Both the position numbers and the translations under genes were made by a program. Below, in pieces: positions 36,744 to 48,900 of a DNA stretch of 64,000 nucleotides. The notes under the pieces were generated by a model, which worked only from the letters and a program-made list of their open reading frames with translations, was not told where the DNA came from and made no database searches. Where the stretch lies: contig CASHTG010000001.1 in the NCBI GenBank assembly GCA_949357655.1, positions 124,001-188,000 of the forward strand. Direction: 5' to 3'. How positions within the stretch are numbered: the stretch's first letter is position 1; each line of letters begins with the position of its first letter. Source of the stretch: Parascedosporium putredinis (lineage: Eukaryota; Ascomycota; Sordariomycetes; Microascales; Microascaceae).

Positions 36744-37850
36744 GGCTCCGCCAAAGGGGGAAAGCTAGACTAGACCGTCCTTGAGGCAGAGAGCGCGTAC
36801 GTGATGCCCCGAGGTAGGCTTTGGGGGTCCGTTAACAAATTGGGAGGTCAGGGGGCGTGGAGAGGGTCGGATGAACGAAAAGCGTGGCGCGGCGCAGGGG
36901 AAAGTGATGGACGAGGGAGGCCGTGAATGACGTGGCGACGTTGTGAACAAGGTGGGATGGTTGGGTGGCGGTTCCATAAAGCGAACAGGCCCGATGTTAT
37001 GGGGAAAGGTAAAAAACAGAGAACAAAAAAAAAAAAAAAAAAAAAAAGAGAAGCCGTAGGTTTCAGGAATTTCCTAGTCTCTCCTTGGTGCCCAAAAGTT
37101 GAGAGCTAGATGCGTGCGCATTCCGGAGGAGAGACACACCAAGGTTCAACTGTGCTACAGCGGAGAGCGGTCTTGATTAATTCAGGAGAACGCTGCGGGG
37201 TGAAGGTGCTGGACACACCCAGAACAGGCATTTTTAGCAACATCTAGATCTGAGCTGTGTGCGTGCGATTGAGCTTGGTGGGGTAGTTGGCCAACCCCAG
37301 TGTCCATCTAGCGGGTTAAAATCACTTTCAAATACAATTTGTCGCTGCAAAGAAGACTGGAAAATTTGTATTCAGTTATCTTTTGGGGGAAAAGGTAAAC
37401 TACGGCCGGAAAGGGCAGAGAGTCTCATGAGATTCTTTTCTCTTGTTTCTCGATCTGGGGCGGTTTGCCCCGTTTTAGTCACGACAGACCAGGACTAGTC
37501 AGCGACACGAGCTCTGGCTCTTCCAAGACCACCATGGGCGGGAGCAGAGCGAAGAGGATGCACCAGGTTGCCCCCATTGTCTATGTTGAATGAACAACAT
37601 TGAAGTCTACCCAGCCCTAGCTAGAGCTCCAAGTTTTACCATCCGTTTAATCGTATCGCAGCTACATCTTGGGGGTTTGTTTCGCAGGGCTGGTGACCCA
37701 AATCAGCCTCCATATTTCCCCAAGCCTTGCCGTCTACAACCAAGCCAACCAAACTCCTCTATGCGATGACCCTTCTCCTTCTCTCCTCTGGTTCTCACGG
37801 CCCGTGGGCTCTCCCCTTAGAACCGGGCTGGTGGCCATTGAGTGACTCAC
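36744..37850. other. Intergenic: EF-hand promoter and glyoxalase II 3' region
   Basis: About 1.1 kb with an A23 tract (37025-37047) about 280 bp upstream of the EF-hand start. No gene recognised. Confidence 0.55.
37025..37047. repeat. A23 homopolymer tract
   Basis: Uninterrupted A run in the EF-hand gene promoter region. On the coding (minus) strand it is a T tract, as in many fungal poly(dA:dT) promoter elements. Confidence 0.9.
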
Positions 37851-39527
37851 TTACTTGAAGCTATTCTTCATCTCCCTCAGCTTAGCCATGACTTGCACGG
37901 GATCTGCGTGTCCGACCGCGTTTTGAATCTCCGGGTCCTGCTCGATGTCGTTAGTATTCATTGACTTACGTCCACCGGGACCCCGTGTAGTGGTTTCTGG
38001 CTTACCTCTACTCGCATAAACACATTATGTTTCTAGACATCATTGGCCCGCATGTTAACGTTCTGTGCGGTGATTGCCCCGGAAGGGGAGAGGGGAGAGA
38101 GGGGGGCGGGGGTTTGGAAAAGAGGACATGTGTGAGGCCCAGAGAAATTCCGAGCAAAGAAAACCCGTCAAGCCATACCTTTTCGTCACCAATCGTGAAC
38201 TTGCCCTGCGACTCTTTGTTGCCATCCATAAAGAGGAGAGCTTCTGGACCGGCGTGTCCTGCACCACCGAAAGGGCAAACTTGACATTGGACTTGGTGTA
38301 CTCATGACCAGGCTAGATCCCATGCTTCGTTAGAATGCTAAGTCTCAATCTAGTATGGAACGAGGCCGCGTCGCAGGTTGACTTACGTAGACGAGGGTGT
38401 CATCAGGCAACGCTGCAAGCGTCTTGTTGAGGGCCACGTGCATCTCCGCAGGTGTGCCTTCAAAGAACCTCCCACATCCTAAGGGAAATACCAACGTTAG
38501 ATCTCTCTCTCGCTCTCTCTCGCTCTCTCTCTTTCCCCCTCTCTCATATACACGCGGGTGTATCTCTGTGTGTGTGCGCGTCTGGGATTCTGCCAACTGA
38601 ACATCATTCAAGAAGCTTTTGGGTCTATATCCTACCGCCGATGAAGAGCGTATCACCCGAAAAGACGGCGCGGTGATTGCCATCCTCGAGGAACCAGCAG
38701 ATGCTGTCCTGAGTGTGACACGGCGTGTGAAGGCTCGTTACGGAGATGCTTCCAATCTTGAGTTGCTCCTCGTGCCCCGGGGTAAACGTGACGCCTTCAG
38801 ATTTGATACCCGCCCAGATGGGTAGGGTCGGCTTCCCGAGAGCCTCGCGCTACAATGATGAAAACCATCGTTCCCGAGTTAGCCAACGGTATTCGAAACG
38901 GGGCATGCCTGAGGGGAGGGTAGGGGCTTGGGTGCGGCCGCGCCAAAAGAAGGGAGAAATGGGGGAGACCCGTAGAGAGAAAAACATCCCAACTTACTAT
39001 CCTCAAGTTTCCTCCGGCATGGTCGCCGTGGCTAAGTCAACCGAGTGAAATGTAAGAATACTGTACTTGTCCTATCGCTCTCCGTTCCCTGAGGGGTCGA
39101 GGGAACACCGGAAATCGGCAAAAGGGCAGGGGAAGGGGGACCATACTGATGCGTGTTGACGATGGAGATGAGATTGAGCCCGTCGGACTCGAGTGCCTTC
39201 TTTAGCACTGGAAGAACCCTTCCCTCCCCACCTTCCATTAGCTTGATGTCTTGGAAAGCTCCCCTTGAAAGGTCGGTATCGAGCCACCTGTCTCTCTACT
39301 CACTCGGGTGGATGTGCGGGATCGATAATCACGGCATCCTTGGTCTTCTCATCCACAACAAGATACGCGTAGTTATCTCCGGTCCCCGTCCCTATGGCCG
39401 CAAATCCATCGTTAGCAGCAAGGGGAAAGGGGGCCCTTTCAAGCCTGGCGTCCCTACCCTGGCTTGAGGGGTACTACGACTTGGTTTGGTGCCATCACTC
39501 ACACATGGGAATGCTTTGGATATGCAT
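37851..39527 (-). CDS. GLO2: Hydroxyacylglutathione hydrolase (glyoxalase II); nine exons, one frame break
   Basis: Metallo-beta-lactamase-fold thioesterase that hydrolyses S-lactoylglutathione to lactate and glutathione, the second step of methylglyoxal detoxification. Nine exons: 39527-39503, 39391-39304, 39218-39147, 39031-38998, 38849-38636, 38478-38387, 38312-38179, 38032-38006 and 37937-37851; all junctions are GT-AG and in phase. Splicing rebuilds the metal site THHHGDHAGGN across the intron between exons 3 and 4. Further metal ligands are in SLHTPCHT, FSGDTLFIGGCGRFFEG and YPGHEYTKSN. The C-terminal domain has GKFTIGDEKKHNVFMRVEDP and ends VMAKLREMKNSFK. The only break is AAA 38230-38232 (coding TTT needs TTTT). 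Repaired length is 257 aa, normal. No transit peptide is seen from this start, suggesting a cytosolic form. Confidence 0.93.
38502..38547. repeat. CT-rich microsatellite inside a glyoxalase II intron
   Basis: CTCTCTCTCG-type repeat on the plus strand within the intron 38635-38479. It explains that intron's length. Confidence 0.85.
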
Positions 39528-40287
39528 CTTGCGCAGCTGTCCATGTTGCCCGAGACCTGTTAGTTTCGCAGCCTCGGCTCTTTTCCTCATTTCCCTCTTC
39601 CCATCAAAGAAAACAACGACCGCCCTTTCACGGGAGTAGTGAACAATAATACATAGGATACAGAGGCGAAAAAAGAAAGAAAAAGGGATGGGACGGGAAG
39701 GACCAGCGTCAACCTACAACACTTGGCTGTTTGGCGAGAAATAAAGGATGCTTTGGAAACAATCGCGGATTGAGTCTGGATCTAGTAAAAGCGCCCGCTA
39801 CAAGTCTATGCATTGGCGAAAACTACGATGTGGAGAGGGAATGGAAAGGTGAGGAGTAGTTACGGATAGTCGATGATAGGGGTGGGCGTGAGTATTACCA
39901 AGCTAAAAACCCGTCAGCGTGCTATCGCGCAGTATGAGCAACGACCGGATGGATGCCGTCATGCACCGACAGCTTCCGACCTATCCAAATGGAGGGTTTT
40001 GAATCACACCTGCATCAACTCGTCTGGGCGACGCGTATGACTAATCACAATACTGGGGGCAAGTCGGCATAGTCTCCAGACGCCGTTTTTGAAAGAGGAC
40101 GAAAGTGGTTATGATTCCTCGCCAAAGCCCTACCTTGGGCTTGAATTTCAATACGGCTCACCGAGCCGGAACGATCGGGTATCTAAATGTGAGGTCTAAA
40201 GGAAAGGGCAAACCCCCGTAAAAAGAAAGAAGGAAAAGGAGCTGTAGGGTTAGACCGGCTGCGCGCATCGGTCCTGATGTGGCCCAT
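39528..40287. other. Intergenic: glyoxalase II promoter and Las1 3' region
   Basis: About 760 bp with no recognisable gene. Confidence 0.55.
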
Positions 40288-41853
40288 CTAGACAACACCG
40301 ATCGGCGTCGGCTCCCACTTCTTATACACAGTCCACCCTATATCCCCATCCGACGCCAATTCATGAGGGTGTGTCTGGTTCTCTTGGTTGCTTGATGCTT
40401 TGTGAGGTTCAGTTGCTAGTTGATGCCGCGTCCGAGTAATCTCTTCCATCACCGCATCTGGATCCTTCAGATCTGCGAGACAAGCGCGCGGCTTACCCTC
40501 GTCGGCCTCCATTAGCAACCGCGTCACTTGTAGAGCTTTCAGTAACATCCGTCCATCCTCCGCCTGATCTTGGACCTCCATGAGCGTCTTCAAGATCTGG
40601 ACCTTGCCCCATCGGCTGATTAGATCCCGGAAACCTTCGCCACCTACAAGGGAGGAGCCCCCATCTTTGGTGTCAGTCTCATTCAGGAATTGAACCATGG
40701 ATTCGTAACAGGCATCAGTTCGCGTCTCCTGGAAGGGGCCCTGGGCTTCTATGTGCTGCCAGTAATGGTCCCAGATCCACACCAGCGCTTTGTCCGCTGC
40801 AGACCGTAGCCTTGTGAGAGACGGAAGCTGTTCGTGTGTAGCTTGATGCCGTAGCTCTACGAAGGTCGCAGGGAGCCCTATCGTCTTGGCGATAGAGAAC
40901 ATGCTCATCTTGCGCTGTTTGTCCTGTTGCATGTCCATGAGCCCAGTCACAAAACTTTGTGGCACATGTATATTAGTCATATGCCTGAGTATTATGTAGA
41001 ATACGAAGGGATGGGAGTAACGGGTTGAGAGTAAGCGGGAGAGAGAGAGACTGTGTGTGTCTGTGTGTGTGTATGTGTGTGTGTAATAATCACATCCCCC
41101 TTGACGCCATGACGAGCATCTACTAGGAACATATCAGGAGCAGGGAGTGAACAAAGACGTGTTACTACAACGCAAGCCATCGTGATGTGCACCGCACCCA
41201 CTGCTAGATGACGGCGTCCATTTCAGATCCAGGTAAGGGAGACGCGGAAAAGAGGCGGGCACGGGGTTAACTGAGCGCTCCAGTAATGCTGTTCCTGCAT
41301 TACGGGGCCAGCCCTTGATCAGGACCTTCATACCAATCCTGTCCCTTGGTCAATGCAAAGGAGATGCTTGGTGTGAAGGAGGGAGAACAGTTTGCAAGGA
41401 AACGAAAAGGGAAGGTGAAAGAGAGGGATAGGTAAGAAAAGGGAGGGGAAGGAAAGCGGAAGGGGGATGAGGGGTGCCATACCGACTAAAGGCTGTAGAG
41501 TACGCCGCCCGAACCGCGAAGGCAGAAGAGCCTTGATGATCTCGATCTTCTTGGAACCCCTCATCGCTGAGGATTGCAGCCACCAAGAGTGCCGTAGACT
41601 CCACGAGATGCGGGCAATTGCCTCGCTGCACCCACATCGAAACCCTCGCAACGGCGCTATGCCGGAGCTCTTGCCGGTTGTGTGTTTGGTCCCCAAAGGC
41701 AGCAATATTCTGTCTCCCGGACCCAGGCTCAGGGGCGCCGGGAGACTTCGGAACATGCCCACCACACAAATCTGGCGCCGCAGGGTAGAATTGCCCTCGT
41801 ACGGTTAGGAGTTCCTGGCGGTCCCTCCACGGGGTAAAGATGAATTGGACCAT
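40288..41853 (-). CDS. LAS1: Pre-rRNA processing endonuclease Las1
   Basis: HEPN-family ribonuclease that, with the kinase Grc3, cleaves the ITS2 spacer during 60S ribosome maturation. Exon 1 (41853-41483) starts MVQFIFTPWRDRQELL and includes SMWVQRGNCPHLVESTALL and AFAVRAAYSTAFSR. A 528 bp intron follows, then exon 2 (40954-40288) starting FVTGLMDMQQDKQRK and MFSIAKTIGLPATFVEL. The HEPN catalytic motif is in ELRHQATHEQLPS (R-H-x3-H). The last residues, KKWEPTPIGVV, match the Las1 C-terminal tail with its conserved Trp, which contacts Grc3 in studied systems. At 345 aa it is shorter than budding yeast Las1 (about 500). This is the only near-complete gene here that needs no frame repair. A hydrophilic Gly/Pro-rich stretch near residues 25-50 is lineage-specific. 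Confidence 0.9.
41041..41085. repeat. GA then GT microsatellite in the Las1 intron
   Basis: Plus strand: GAGAGAGAGA followed by interrupted GT repeats. It lies within the 528 bp Las1 intron and helps explain its length. Confidence 0.85.
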
Positions 41854-44456
41854 ATCCCCTTTTCCCCTCCTTTTGGGACGCCGCGTGCCGTTGATTCTTA
41901 ATATCAGAGATTGAAATGCTCGAGGTAGCGAGGCTTTTCGGTAATATTTTCCATTTCAAAAATGAATTTTCTCCTTTGCCTCTCCTCTCATCCATTCATG
42001 TTTGGCGTTGCTGCCCCCTGGGGCAAAAAAAAAAAACTTACTAATGATGGACCATTGGGCAGCCTGGGGTGTTCTCGTTTCCTAGTGGCGGTGAAAACTG
42101 ATGGTGGAGACGTTCAGTTTAAGGAACCGGTAGAATTACGGAGTACTCTAGTGGTGATTATGCCCTGTGATGAAAAGTGAAAGAAACCGAATCGACAGGT
42201 ACAACTTGAAATACTTCGTAATATCATATCGGTTGCTTTCCTCTTCCATAAAATTAAGATAAAAGGGGAGGGTGAGAGCGGGACAAGCATCGGCATGTGG
42301 TAATCGGAGGGAAGAGGGTCACCATGGCTTCAACCATGGACGCCCGTCACTCTCGCTTGCTTGGAGACTAGCCACGAATGGACCGAGGATCCTTTCTCGA
42401 CCTCAATTGAGGGCTGCAGGATCCATTCGATTCATCCATGGATGGAATGGAAGACCCTCTGTGTACACTATCATCCCGCAGCCCGTCACTGGTGGCTTTC
42501 CCTTTCACCCATGCAACCGAAGGAGCACCACCAGGCAGGGACGGACGACCCCAGGCTTCCGTTTACCCTCTCTCTGCCTCTTTGCTTGTCCTTGTCACCA
42601 TGTTCCGCACCCTGCCCACCGCCGATCGCAACATCCACCGACCGCCTTTCCTCGCAAGCCTAACTGGCGGGGGAAGACCGATGAGCGAAATACACTGAAG
42701 TACCGAGGTACTTATCGGCGGTTCCTCCCCACCAAGGGAAATTTGTTTCCTCCTGTGCTCACTACACACAATAGGGACACCCTCTCCCAAGATCGGACAC
42801 GCCCCCAAGACCATGCCCCCTTTTCAGAAGGAACGGAGACCATGTGAAGTGGCGTCCAGGCGGTCCACATCTATATTCACGCCATCCCCATTTTCAAAGG
42901 ATACACCCTCGTTCGCCTTTGCCCTCGAGAGCGGCAGGTGAAGAGAGATGACCTGGCGGCTTGGAGCAACACCTTCGGCCTGGACAGCTGTTCCACAACA
43001 AGGGAGGAAGACTTGGAGAAATACCCCAGCCCAAGATCCTTTCCGCCTACACCCACCATTCGGATTGGCCGCACCCCACAACCCACAAACTCCCAGACAG
43101 CAAACCTTCCCCCACTCCATCTGGTCCTTCCTCACCACTCACAGAGCCCCCAAAAGACTCTTTCCAGAAACGGATCAAAGAAGCTCAGGCCCACTGCTGC
43201 CCACATGTACAACAGGGGTCCCTCCCCTCGATGAGGCTCTGTCTCGCATTCACCCCCTCCGAGCAATGTGCTCCTAAGCTAAGAGGGTAAGTGTTTATGG
43301 TCGAAGGCTTTTCAACGAGCCAGCTTTGAGGCGACGAATGACATACTTGTAGAGTAATATTGTTGCTCCACAGCAGACTATGAAAAACTTCGTTCACAAA
43401 GACCTCGTCCAGCCAGCTCCATAATAATTATTTGAACAAGGGGAATCTCGGAAAGGAGTGAAAAGTTGAAAGTGCATTCTCCTTTCCGGCTTCTTCTCTT
43501 GTACCCCCTTTCTCTTTCTTCCACAGCCCCCTTCCTCTTCCTTTTAGGGAGAGATACACACCCTTACAACACCCAGAAACAAACGTTGACGATTGATTCA
43601 CTCCCCTCACTTTACAAAAATCCCGTTGGCCAAATCTATGCTCTATGTCTATCTGATGTGATATTGACAGATGATCTAAAGCTTCTTGTCGAGGCTCTTT
43701 AGCCCAGGATTTTCAAAGTGGAATAGATATGAGTAATTAATGAAGGTGTATTTACATCTAATATTTCGTTAAAGTACTATGATAAACCAGAAGGATGAGA
43801 AAGAGCCGCACCCATCCGTTTCTGTTTCTCGAGGTCGAGCCCATGAACGCTCGCCAAATTTTGCTCGCCGAGAAAGAGCGAAATGAGTTGATATGTTAAC
43901 AAAAACTCCGAGCTCAACCTCCCAGGCTATCTCCCTTGATTCATTTCATTATCCATTTGATCCCATAGCTTGAAGACGCCGTCAGCTGGGCGACGCCGTT
44001 GACCTCTCAATGTCATGCATGGTATGCAGAGGTAGATAGCATCGCTCATAACAGGACAGACGACAGGCAACGAATAGTCCGGGAACGTGGAAGTAGCAAT
44101 GAGAGGCAGGGGCGCCTTTCGTCAATTCTTGAGCTTCGTTACTGAAGGGGGCATAGTTCGAAGAGGAACCCTTATCTATTCTACCATGAACTCCTTTGCG
44201 ATGATAGAGCCGCAGCCCCCTTTGTTAACGCCTCCTTAGACATAATAAAGAAAATAAAATAAAAAACCCAAGTATGCGCCAAGTTTCTCAACCCACTCCT
44301 GTGGGGACCTTAACCAGCCTTTGAGGTTCTCGTTTCTATCGTAGCCGTGATAATGAATAATACATGACTGGGTAACTAAGTCGTCTTGAAAAGTGAAATT
44401 CGTTGCGTCAGATGGAAGGGGAAATGATGTGCTCTGGAAGCCAGGGGGTCGTCTCG
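41854..44456. other. Intergenic: Las1 promoter side, 2.6 kb, no gene seen
   Basis: Contains TACTTCGTA (42212), TACCGAGGTA (42701) and TACTTGTA (43344) palindromes, a TACGGAGTA near 42136 and a CATCCATGGATG inverted repeat near 42435. Three overlapping open frames at 42.9-43.3 kb on the plus strand look like chance. Confidence 0.55.
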
Positions 44457-45598
44457 TTACTCGTCGTCTCCCTGAGCTTCGTCTTCATCTTCGTCGTCTT
44501 CATCCTCGTCATCGGTTTCAGGAGGCTGCCATGTCTCCTCAAGTTTGAGACCTTTGCCGGGTGATTCGTTCAGCTTTGGCGCGCCTCCGCCCAGAAGCGA
44601 GGAGAGGGTGGAGCGGTAGTTATTGAGACCAGGGTCGGCCTCGCACTTCTCCGGAGCGTCGTAGAGCCCCATACCGACAAGAATCTCGCCTTCGTCCTCA
44701 GATTCCTGCAGTTGCTGATAGGGCGTGGCCACCTCGGAGCTGAGCGCGGTCTTAATATGCTGGACCTGGGGAGGTTCTCGGGCGTAGGCGGCGAGGTACG
44801 GTCAAAGCCATGTTCCACAAAATCCCTCCAATCCGAAGCGGAAGAGGAAATTCGTGGACCATCACCACCAATAATCAATGAACCGGAAGACAAGGAGACA
44901 GGGAAGAGGGGAAACGACTCGTGGTAGTCCATGGTCCCATCGAGACCTGGTGAGATGCTGCATGCCTCCATCGGCGGGGATACATAACCGGGCAGTTGTT
45001 GATGGGAGATGCCCCACGTATGGCTGTCAGTGTGCAGACAGGGCTGGATGGGAAGGCCGCTAGAAGGGAGGGTGAGAGGCGAAAAGGTAACAGGAGACGT
45101 TTGGCAAGAGTAAGCAGAAGGCATAGGTGATAGATGCCGATAGTTGGTCGAGACGTCTTGAGCTGGCGCACAATACATCGTCGCGGCGTGGGAATGGTGT
45201 TGTTGCGCCTCGGAACCTGGGGATTGGTAGTGGGATGATGCGGGATGCCAGCTTACTGGCCTTGGTGCCCGTTGCTTCACAGGCTCAGCGGTGACTGCTG
45301 CATCTGGCGTTGCGAGGATGACTTGGCCCGCCATCTGCTGCTTCCTCCAAGCAAGATTGCCGTCGCTAACCAACGTTCTCCTTCGGCCGGTCGTCATGGA
45401 AGACCTGGGACTGTTGCTGGCACTGGTAGGCTTTGTTACTCGCAAAGTGGACCCGGATCGCTGGCCGTTGGAGCTGCGAGATAACCTCCTCACAAACTGC
45501 GAGGCTGCCATTTGCCTTGTCCAGCTGTCTTGGACGGGATCGGGATGTGCGTACTGGGTGGGGTAACGCGCCGTGTAGGCAAGTGTTGAGGGCATCAT
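44457..45598 (-). CDS. Uncharacterised fungal protein with conserved acidic C-terminus; one frame break
   Basis: Function unknown. The N-terminal two thirds is a low-complexity Ser/Pro/His/Gln-rich region with a basic patch (SQFVRRLSRSS) near residue 32. The C-terminal 100 residues look constrained: EDEGEILVGMGLYD, NNYRSTLSSLLGG, GKGLKLEETWQPP, then a run of Asp/Glu. I recall this LVGMGLYD/GKGLKLEE arrangement from hypothetical proteins of filamentous ascomycetes but know no function. The frame breaks at GGGG 44768-44771; one more C in coding sense joins TPENLP to QVQHIKTALSS. Repaired length is 380 aa. Start at ATG 45598 is the first of a Met-Met pair; an upstream exon cannot be excluded. 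The protein could be a nuclear regulator, but nothing proves it. Confidence 0.65.
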
Positions 45599-45877
45599 CT
45601 TCTCGTGGCCCGTTTTGAGTAAACTGCTGCTTGTGAGGGTTGCTCAAGTCGTGTTGAGCAAGGCTTGTTATAACTGCATGGGTGCTGGTGCTGGCGAGGA
45701 TGAGAGGAGGGAAAGCGTGGTGGTTGAAGTTGTGTGAGTAAGTCTAAAGGCTTGACCTGAAAGAAGGAGGGTTGATGATTGGAAGTTATATCATCTTGGA
45801 AGACTCAATGGCCGGGAAGGGGTCAAAGTCAGAAAGGTGGATGACGGGCTTGGATAGCCGCTTCGAATCTGAGGTGG

Positions 45878-45976
45878 GGTGGTGTGTGGTGTGTGGTGAA
45901 TGGGTTTATGGGTGTATGGGTGTATGGGCGTGGATGTGGGTGAGGGTGTGGAGTGTGAAGTGAGTGTGGTGTGTGG
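45878..45976 (+). repeat. GT-rich minisatellite upstream of the uncharacterised gene
   Basis: G/T-only stretch with repeats of GGTGTGT and GGGTGTAT on the plus strand, about 280-380 bp upstream of the minus-strand start at 45598. Confidence 0.8.
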
Positions 45977-48900
45977 GACTCAAAGTCGGGACGATATTCG
46001 ACTAACGGCGGCACTGTTTCCTGAAGAGACAGGCCCGGCCAGGCCAGGGGAACGCGGAGTAATCAACAAAAGTCATTGGAATTGATTGATCACACCTGCT
46101 CTACACTAGCGTGTAAGTATACCGCAGGCAAAGCCCCGGGGCAAGCTGAGGACAAGGAACATGGAAATGCAGGTGAAAGAGCAGGATCAAGTGATGAGAA
46201 CATCTCGCCTGAGATGTTTTGGGTGGGCCACTCGATGTAACTTCTTTAGTGCGCCTTTGGATGTGCGCGCTGGCACGATACTTGTCTTGATGTTTGAGCC
46301 TGGGTGAGCCGGAAAACAATATTTGACAGGGTCGGGTTTGGCAATTGGTGCGCCGGTGTGGTCCTGCAGTCCGTCCAAGACATGGGCACGGCACCCACAC
46401 CTACACACGGGACTCCATCCCATGGGAACGCAGGAGGGAGGAAATGGACCCGACGTGGTCGTGTGGGACAGCGCAGGGTTGGGAAGGGGGACTTGGTGTT
46501 CGGGTCAGGTCTTGGGCGGGAGCCAAACCAGGGAGAGTAGCTCCATGTCCTCCTGACACTGAGAGTGCAGGTATCACCTTGAAGTGGAAGAGGCTACCAC
46601 CTGATGAAGGTACCCTGAGGTGGTACTTCTTTCCTCCATGTACCCTGACAGAGCACTGCCAAGAAACCCTAGGGTATGCATGTTTGGCCTTGCAGAGCTC
46701 CGTTCAAGGTACCGACAAGTCAAGCATGGACGCTCTCCGCCCCCATCTTGGATCACCTTGATCCACTCATCCTGAGGGTCATCAATCTGATGGCCCGTTA
46801 GGGGTGTAGTGTATATCATATCTACTTGTAAGAGCCAGTTGAAATATTGGGAGGGGTGGGCCAGTTGACTGCCGCACCCTGGGAAATAGTATATTTAGCG
46901 CACAGAAAAAGCCATATCACTTCGAGGGACATTGGGGGTCTGATAGAAAGGACAGCCCTAGAGGTGTGCTGCGAGAACCGAGAGGAAATGCAGACCATGC
47001 CTAGAGTAAAACTAGGAAGCCCAATGTTACTTTTTTCAGAAACCCCCTCCTCCCCACCCCCCCACCCCCAAAGGAAGAACAGAGGGGAAAGGGGGGTGCA
47101 AGGAAATGAATAGAGTGTTCAAAGAAGAAGGAATAATAAAAAGAAACGAAAGGCTTCAACAAGAGCAAGCATATCTTCTGAGACTGCGAGAGAAATATTT
47201 CGGAAGAGAGGAGAGAAAAAGAAAAGGGAGCAGAAAGCCGATGCCTCCTTGTGCCAGAAAAGAGTGACAGACAATAACGCAAGGAGCCCCGAAAGTCGTC
47301 ATTGAGAAGTATAAAAGAAGGGGAGCGCAAACTGCGTCATCTTGGAGCGGCAGGGGTGCGTCAAGAAAAATTCAAGAGTCCCGTCAGCGAAGGGGTATGC
47401 ATGGGGGAATGGGGGACGAAGATGAGTGAACATGGTATTTTTAAAGCTCGACATGTGCCCCCTCTTATTGACGGAGCTTGACCCACAATTGACTGACCTG
47501 TATACACTTGTCCCAGGAGTTCATCGAACAGAAGAGAGAAAATATATTGCTCTCTCACCAGAGGAGAGTATAGCTCTTCCCTCGTATTGCCTGATCCTGG
47601 TGGCTTCCATGGTCCAAGCTGCCCGCCAGTACCTTGGGATCGTATCGACGAATAACTGCACCGACCACCAATTAGGGATGTGGTTGTAACCCTGGAAGCC
47701 ACGGCCATCTGTCAGGACTCGCTGACCCAAACAACACGATGATCATGGAGCCATTGATTTCCTCCCTGTGGGTAATATATCGGACAAAGTACCAACACTA
47801 AACGTTCTTCGCCGATCGAGGCCATGGGCCTGTTGGTTCCAAGGCCCTGCGTTCCCTCAAGTGGACCTTGCCGTTTTCGCCTGGCTCCAAGACCATTCAT
47901 CTCTTGACCTCATCTTAACACCGATTCCAGGGCTTCTTCTGATTAGTTGAAAGTCAGTTGAAATCCAAACCAACCCCTCAAATCCTTCCTGAGTTTCTTT
48001 ATCAAAATACCTCAGTTCAGGGGTCTTCAATGTGTACACTGGCGCCTTCCCGCTTTTCCATTGTGAGCCTTTTGTTTGAGAGTAAGCAAGCAAGTATTAG
48101 TCTAGATTTGCCTGGCCTTTGTTACCTGAAATATTCCCATTCTTGCTCAATGGGCCGATCCATTGAAAGGATCCCCGAACGGCCGTCCCTTTTCGGATTA
48201 CTCGGTCACATTCAATGGGTCCTTGCTGCACCGTCTCTCCCCCCTTTTTTTTATTTTTATTTTTTATTTTTATAAACAACATCCCAACAGCAGTCCCAAA
48301 CTGTTGATATTGCCCCCACATAGCCTAGAACAAAGCTTGAGCGCAGAGTACGAAGTAATAGACTAGCCTTTTCGTAACCTACTTCGTAGAATATTATGGC
48401 ACCCACTACACTTTCCGTTATGCCGAGCACTCAGTCTTCATCGACTTCACAGCATTCATCTTGATGTCGGTCAACGGCTTTGAAAGATAGAACAAGAAGA
48501 TATTAGGTACAAAATCCGGACACGGGTAAAATACTAGGGCAATAATAACATCTTCCTAAATACACCGGGAAGTCCTCTCCTTTAACTTTTGAGATCCGCG
48601 AGCTTCTCCCGGTGGCACACGTACTGTCTCTCGGGGCGTTTTGTAAGAACTGAACAAGAGATGTGTCTGTGCAGCATTTGAATTGATCTGAAACCTAAGT
48701 GGAGGGCTCTCCATCAAAACCATGAGCGTCGAATACAGAGGGTTTGGTGAGAAATGGATGATCGGAATGGTAGAAAAACCGGGAGGGGGCGTTTCGGGAA
48801 ATTGAAAAATATACACGTACAAGACATGGGACCGTTACACCTGCTATGCAGTCGCTTCATCGATTACCCTCACAGCTCACGTACCTCCGTCCAGGGTATT

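Noticed and set aside
42938..43290. Three overlapping plus-strand frames of about 100 codons
   Set aside because: All three frames are open together because of low stop density in C-rich DNA; none resembles a protein family.
453..45598. Interpretation of the frame breaks as pseudogenes or programmed ribosomal frameshifting
   Set aside because: They affect most genes, including essential single-copy ones, always shorten a homopolymer, and lack slippery heptamers or conserved positions. A technical cause explains all of them.
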